64,000 bases of DNA from Acinetobacter sp. ANC 4173 (GTDB lineage: Bacteria; Pseudomonadota; Gammaproteobacteria; Pseudomonadales; Moraxellaceae): positions 124,001 through 188,000 of the forward strand of contig NZ_SJOF01000002.1 in assembly GCF_004331255.1 (NCBI RefSeq), in the 5' to 3' direction. Position numbers and translations under genes: made by a program. Positions 61,936-64,000 of this stretch are shown one piece after another (the first letter of the stretch is position 1; the number at the start of each line of letters is the position of its first letter). A model generated the notes under the pieces. It did not search any database. It was not told where the DNA came from and saw nothing but the letters and a program-made list of their open reading frames with translations.

Positions 61936-64000
61936 TTAGAAAGTCCAGTTCAAGGTTGCGGTTGCCTTACGTGGTTCACCAGGTTGAACCCAATTATTGG
62001 TATAGCTTGCAACGTAATAATCTTGATCAAACAGGTTATCGATATTCAGTTGCACGCGTAAATCAGGACGAAGTTGTGCATACGCCCCCACATTTACAAC
62101 CGTAAAATCAGGTAAGCTCGTACCATTATCAATATAATTGGCACTGCGCTTGCCATAATAATTCACATGACCAATCAAACCTGCATCATATCCCGCAAGG
62201 TTGAATTGGTAATTTGCACTCAAATTTGCCGTATGCTTCGGGATATTCTTTAATCTTGCCCCTTTTGCCTCAACCTCACTCTCAACGATAGATGCATCCG
62301 TAAACGTATAATTTACATTTAAACGCAGATGATCTGTGAGCTGGTGTTGTAATTCAAATTCAACCCCGTGGCTTTGCACGCGTCCACTATCGACGTAACT
62401 ATCTGTAATTCCTTCAGTTAAAAGATGTTGTTTATCGAGATCAAAATAAGTCAGTCCCAACCAACTTTTGGCTTGGAATTGATATTTTGCACCGACTTCC
62501 CAACTTTTGGTTTTCTCTGGCTGATAAAGCTGATTGTCCTTGTTCAAGCCTGTATTCAGTTCAAAAGCTTTGCCCCAATTCGTATAGAAAGACAGTTTTT
62601 CGGTAGGCTGATAATTGATTCCTGCACGCGGACTGAAAGGTGTAAATGCCTGTTCAGAAGATTTTCCACTACGATGGTCATCGATTTGCTGTTCTAAACG
62701 ATTTGCACGTCCCCCAATCAAAACGTTCCACTGATCATTCAAGAAAATCTGATCTTGTAGATTAAAGCCCAGCATTTGCTGCGTTTCTTTGGTGTTTTTG
62801 GTGGTTCGTGTTAATGGCAAAATATTCTGACCATATACAGGGTGATAAAGATTAATCTGACTCGATGCTCCCGCGGTACTACGGCGTTGTAACTGATCAA
62901 TCGTATAGTGACCTGCTTCTATGTTAGTGACCAGCTCATGTCGAATGGACCCCGTATTAAATTTACCCCGCAAAATCGACTGAAAGTTTGTGGTCTCGGT
63001 TTCAAATTGACGTGAACGACGGAAACGGTTTGCGCTCTGTCCATCTGCGGTGATGGAAGAAATTTCAGTCGACGTACCCGCTCGTTCACCATGACTATAG
63101 GTGATTGCCGTGGTGTTGTTCCAATCATCATTAAATGCATGATTCACACGCAGTTGAACCATTTGATCTTGAATTTCAATATCACCGTCGCTGGGTTCGC
63201 CCAAAAATGTTTTTTTGTTCAGGTTCAATTGCCCATTAACCATTGGAATACCTCGGTCGAATACCCCTTTCGATTGAGCAAACTCGGTATCCAAATTCAA
63301 CTGGGTTTGCGCTGAAAGCTTCCAAGCCAGTTGCGGTGCAATATAATAATGTTGATTATCCACCTGATCTCGGAAGCTCTGATTATTTTCATAAGCCAAA
63401 CCCAGTCGATAAGCCACATCCTGATTTATTGCCCCTGTGGTATCCAATGCAGCACGATATTCTTCAAGGGTACTACCACTTAAACTCAGGCTGTTTGTAG
63501 ATTCCCATTCGGGCTGTTTGGTAGTGATATTCATAATCCCGCCAATTGCGCCTTGCCCATACATCGCCATCGGACCTTTTAAGAAATCAATCGCTTGGAT
63601 ATTCACCATATCTCGTGGTGTATGAATACCACTCACCGAACTTAAACCATTACGCATGTAGATGGTGCCCATATTGGGGTCTGTGCTAAAGCCTCGAAAA
63701 GAATAATTATCCCAAAAACCACCGCCATAACTGTCTTGATAAACCACACCATTGACCAATGACAAGGCATCACTGATCCGCTGAACATGATGATTTTGAA
63801 TGTCCTCATTAGAAACATGGGACTTCGTAAATGGCACTTCTAATAAGTCATGATTAAACTGGGTAATCGCCTGAGATGAGGTATGTCGTTCATCCTGCTT
63901 TTCAGCGGTTAAAGTAATGGTGGATAATTGAGTTGCTTCTGTTTTTGCTTCACCCTCTGCTGCATGACTGGTTTGAGCATTTAACCCATACATCACACCA
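61936..64000 (-). CDS. TonB-dependent siderophore receptor (N-terminus outside window)
   Basis: The frame is open through the window end, so the signal peptide is incomplete; GVMYGLNAQTSHA before AEGEAK looks like its last part. The mature protein starts with a TonB box (LSTITLTAEKQDE), then the plug (VSNEDIQNHHVQRISDALSL; IDFLKGPMAMYGQGAIGGIM), a barrel and the terminal aromatic GEPRKATATLNWTF. It belongs to the ferrichrome/catecholate-type receptors (FhuA/FhuE/PiuA-like). Its immediate downstream partner is the NlpE-like lipoprotein gene. Ligand unknown. Confidence 0.9.
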   Translation of the reverse strand, partial: GVMYGLNAQTSHAAEGEAKTEATQLSTITLTAEKQDERHTSSQAITQFNHDLLEVPFTKSHVSNEDIQNHHVQRISDALSLVNGVVYQDSYGGGFWDNYSFRGFSTDPNMGTIYMRNGLSSVSGIHTPRDMVNIQAIDFLKGPMAMYGQGAIGGIMNITTKQPEWESTNSLSLSGSTLEEYRAALDTTGAINQDVAYRLGLAYENNQSFRDQVDNQHYYIAPQLAWKLSAQTQLNLDTEFAQSKGVFDRGIPMVNGQLNLNKKTFLGEPSDGDIEIQDQMVQLRVNHAFNDDWNNTTAITYSHGERAGTSTEISSITADGQSANRFRRSRQFETETTNFQSILRGKFNTGSIRHELVTNIEAGHYTIDQLQRRSTAGASSQINLYHPVYGQNILPLTRTTKNTKETQQMLGFNLQDQIFLNDQWNVLIGGRANRLEQQIDDHRSGKSSEQAFTPFSPRAGINYQPTEKLSFYTNWGKAFELNTGLNKDNQLYQPEKTKSWEVGAKYQFQAKSWLGLTYFDLDKQHLLTEGITDSYVDSGRVQSHGVEFELQHQLTDHLRLNVNYTFTDASIVESEVEAKGARLKNIPKHTANLSANYQFNLAGYDAGLIGHVNYYGKRSANYIDNGTSLPDFTVVNVGAYAQLRPDLRVQLNIDNLFDQDYYVASYTNNWVQPGEPRKATATLNWTF

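Overview
The window reads as chromosomal DNA of an Acinetobacter species. The supporting signs are AT-rich codon use, the kdsD-kdsC-lptC-lptA-lptB block, a mutS/fdxA neighbourhood, an OsmC-YcaO fusion protein and a citrate-hydroxamate siderophore locus of the acinetoferrin/baumannoferrin type. The genus is an inference from gene content and is not proven by a marker gene. Genes run on both strands, and accessory blocks alternate with core blocks.

Left part (1-23 kb), accessory metabolism and efflux. A hydrolase tail and an internally deleted IS5-type element are followed by a YdcZ transporter pair with a divergent LysR gene. Next comes a redox/hydrolase divergon: an HxlR regulator, a minus-strand operon (two related alpha/beta hydrolases, an SCP2-like protein, an Old Yellow Enzyme) and a plus-strand operon (SDR, quinone-oxidoreductase-type MDR, aldo/keto reductase, PaaI-type thioesterase, a second Old Yellow Enzyme). 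A near-identical sequence element lies upstream of the HxlR gene and between the two operons, which suggests one regulator for all. An RND efflux locus follows (SDR, pump, adaptor, TetR, divergent outer-membrane factor, MATE), with the same GTGAC-N14-GTCAC dyad on both sides of the tetR gene. An AraC/LysE pair closes this part.

Middle part (23-43 kb). A frameshifted integrase remnant abuts mutS. Between mutS and fdxA lie a GNAT/PaiB operon with a divergent MocR regulator, a putative secreted-protein gene put out of frame at a 10-base homopolymer in its signal peptide, and the C-terminal relic of another tyrosine recombinase. Core genes follow: fdxA, an M15 peptidase lipoprotein, an O-methyltransferase, a universal stress protein, an acetyltransferase with a YigZ protein, the Kdo/LPS-transport block, cysS and tRNA-Gly(GCC). 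A MerR/SDR pair with a MerR-type promoter and a decayed IS transposase end this part.

Right part (43-64 kb), iron and envelope. A TonB receptor and an eight-gene minus-strand siderophore operon carry three NIS synthetases, an N-hydroxylase, an MFS exporter, a FhuF-like reductase, an RraA-like protein and an IucB-like acyltransferase. Fur-box-like sites precede both transcription units. Beyond lie a type II NADH dehydrogenase, the OsmC-YcaO protein, an NlpE-like cysteine-rich lipoprotein and a second TonB receptor that runs off the window.
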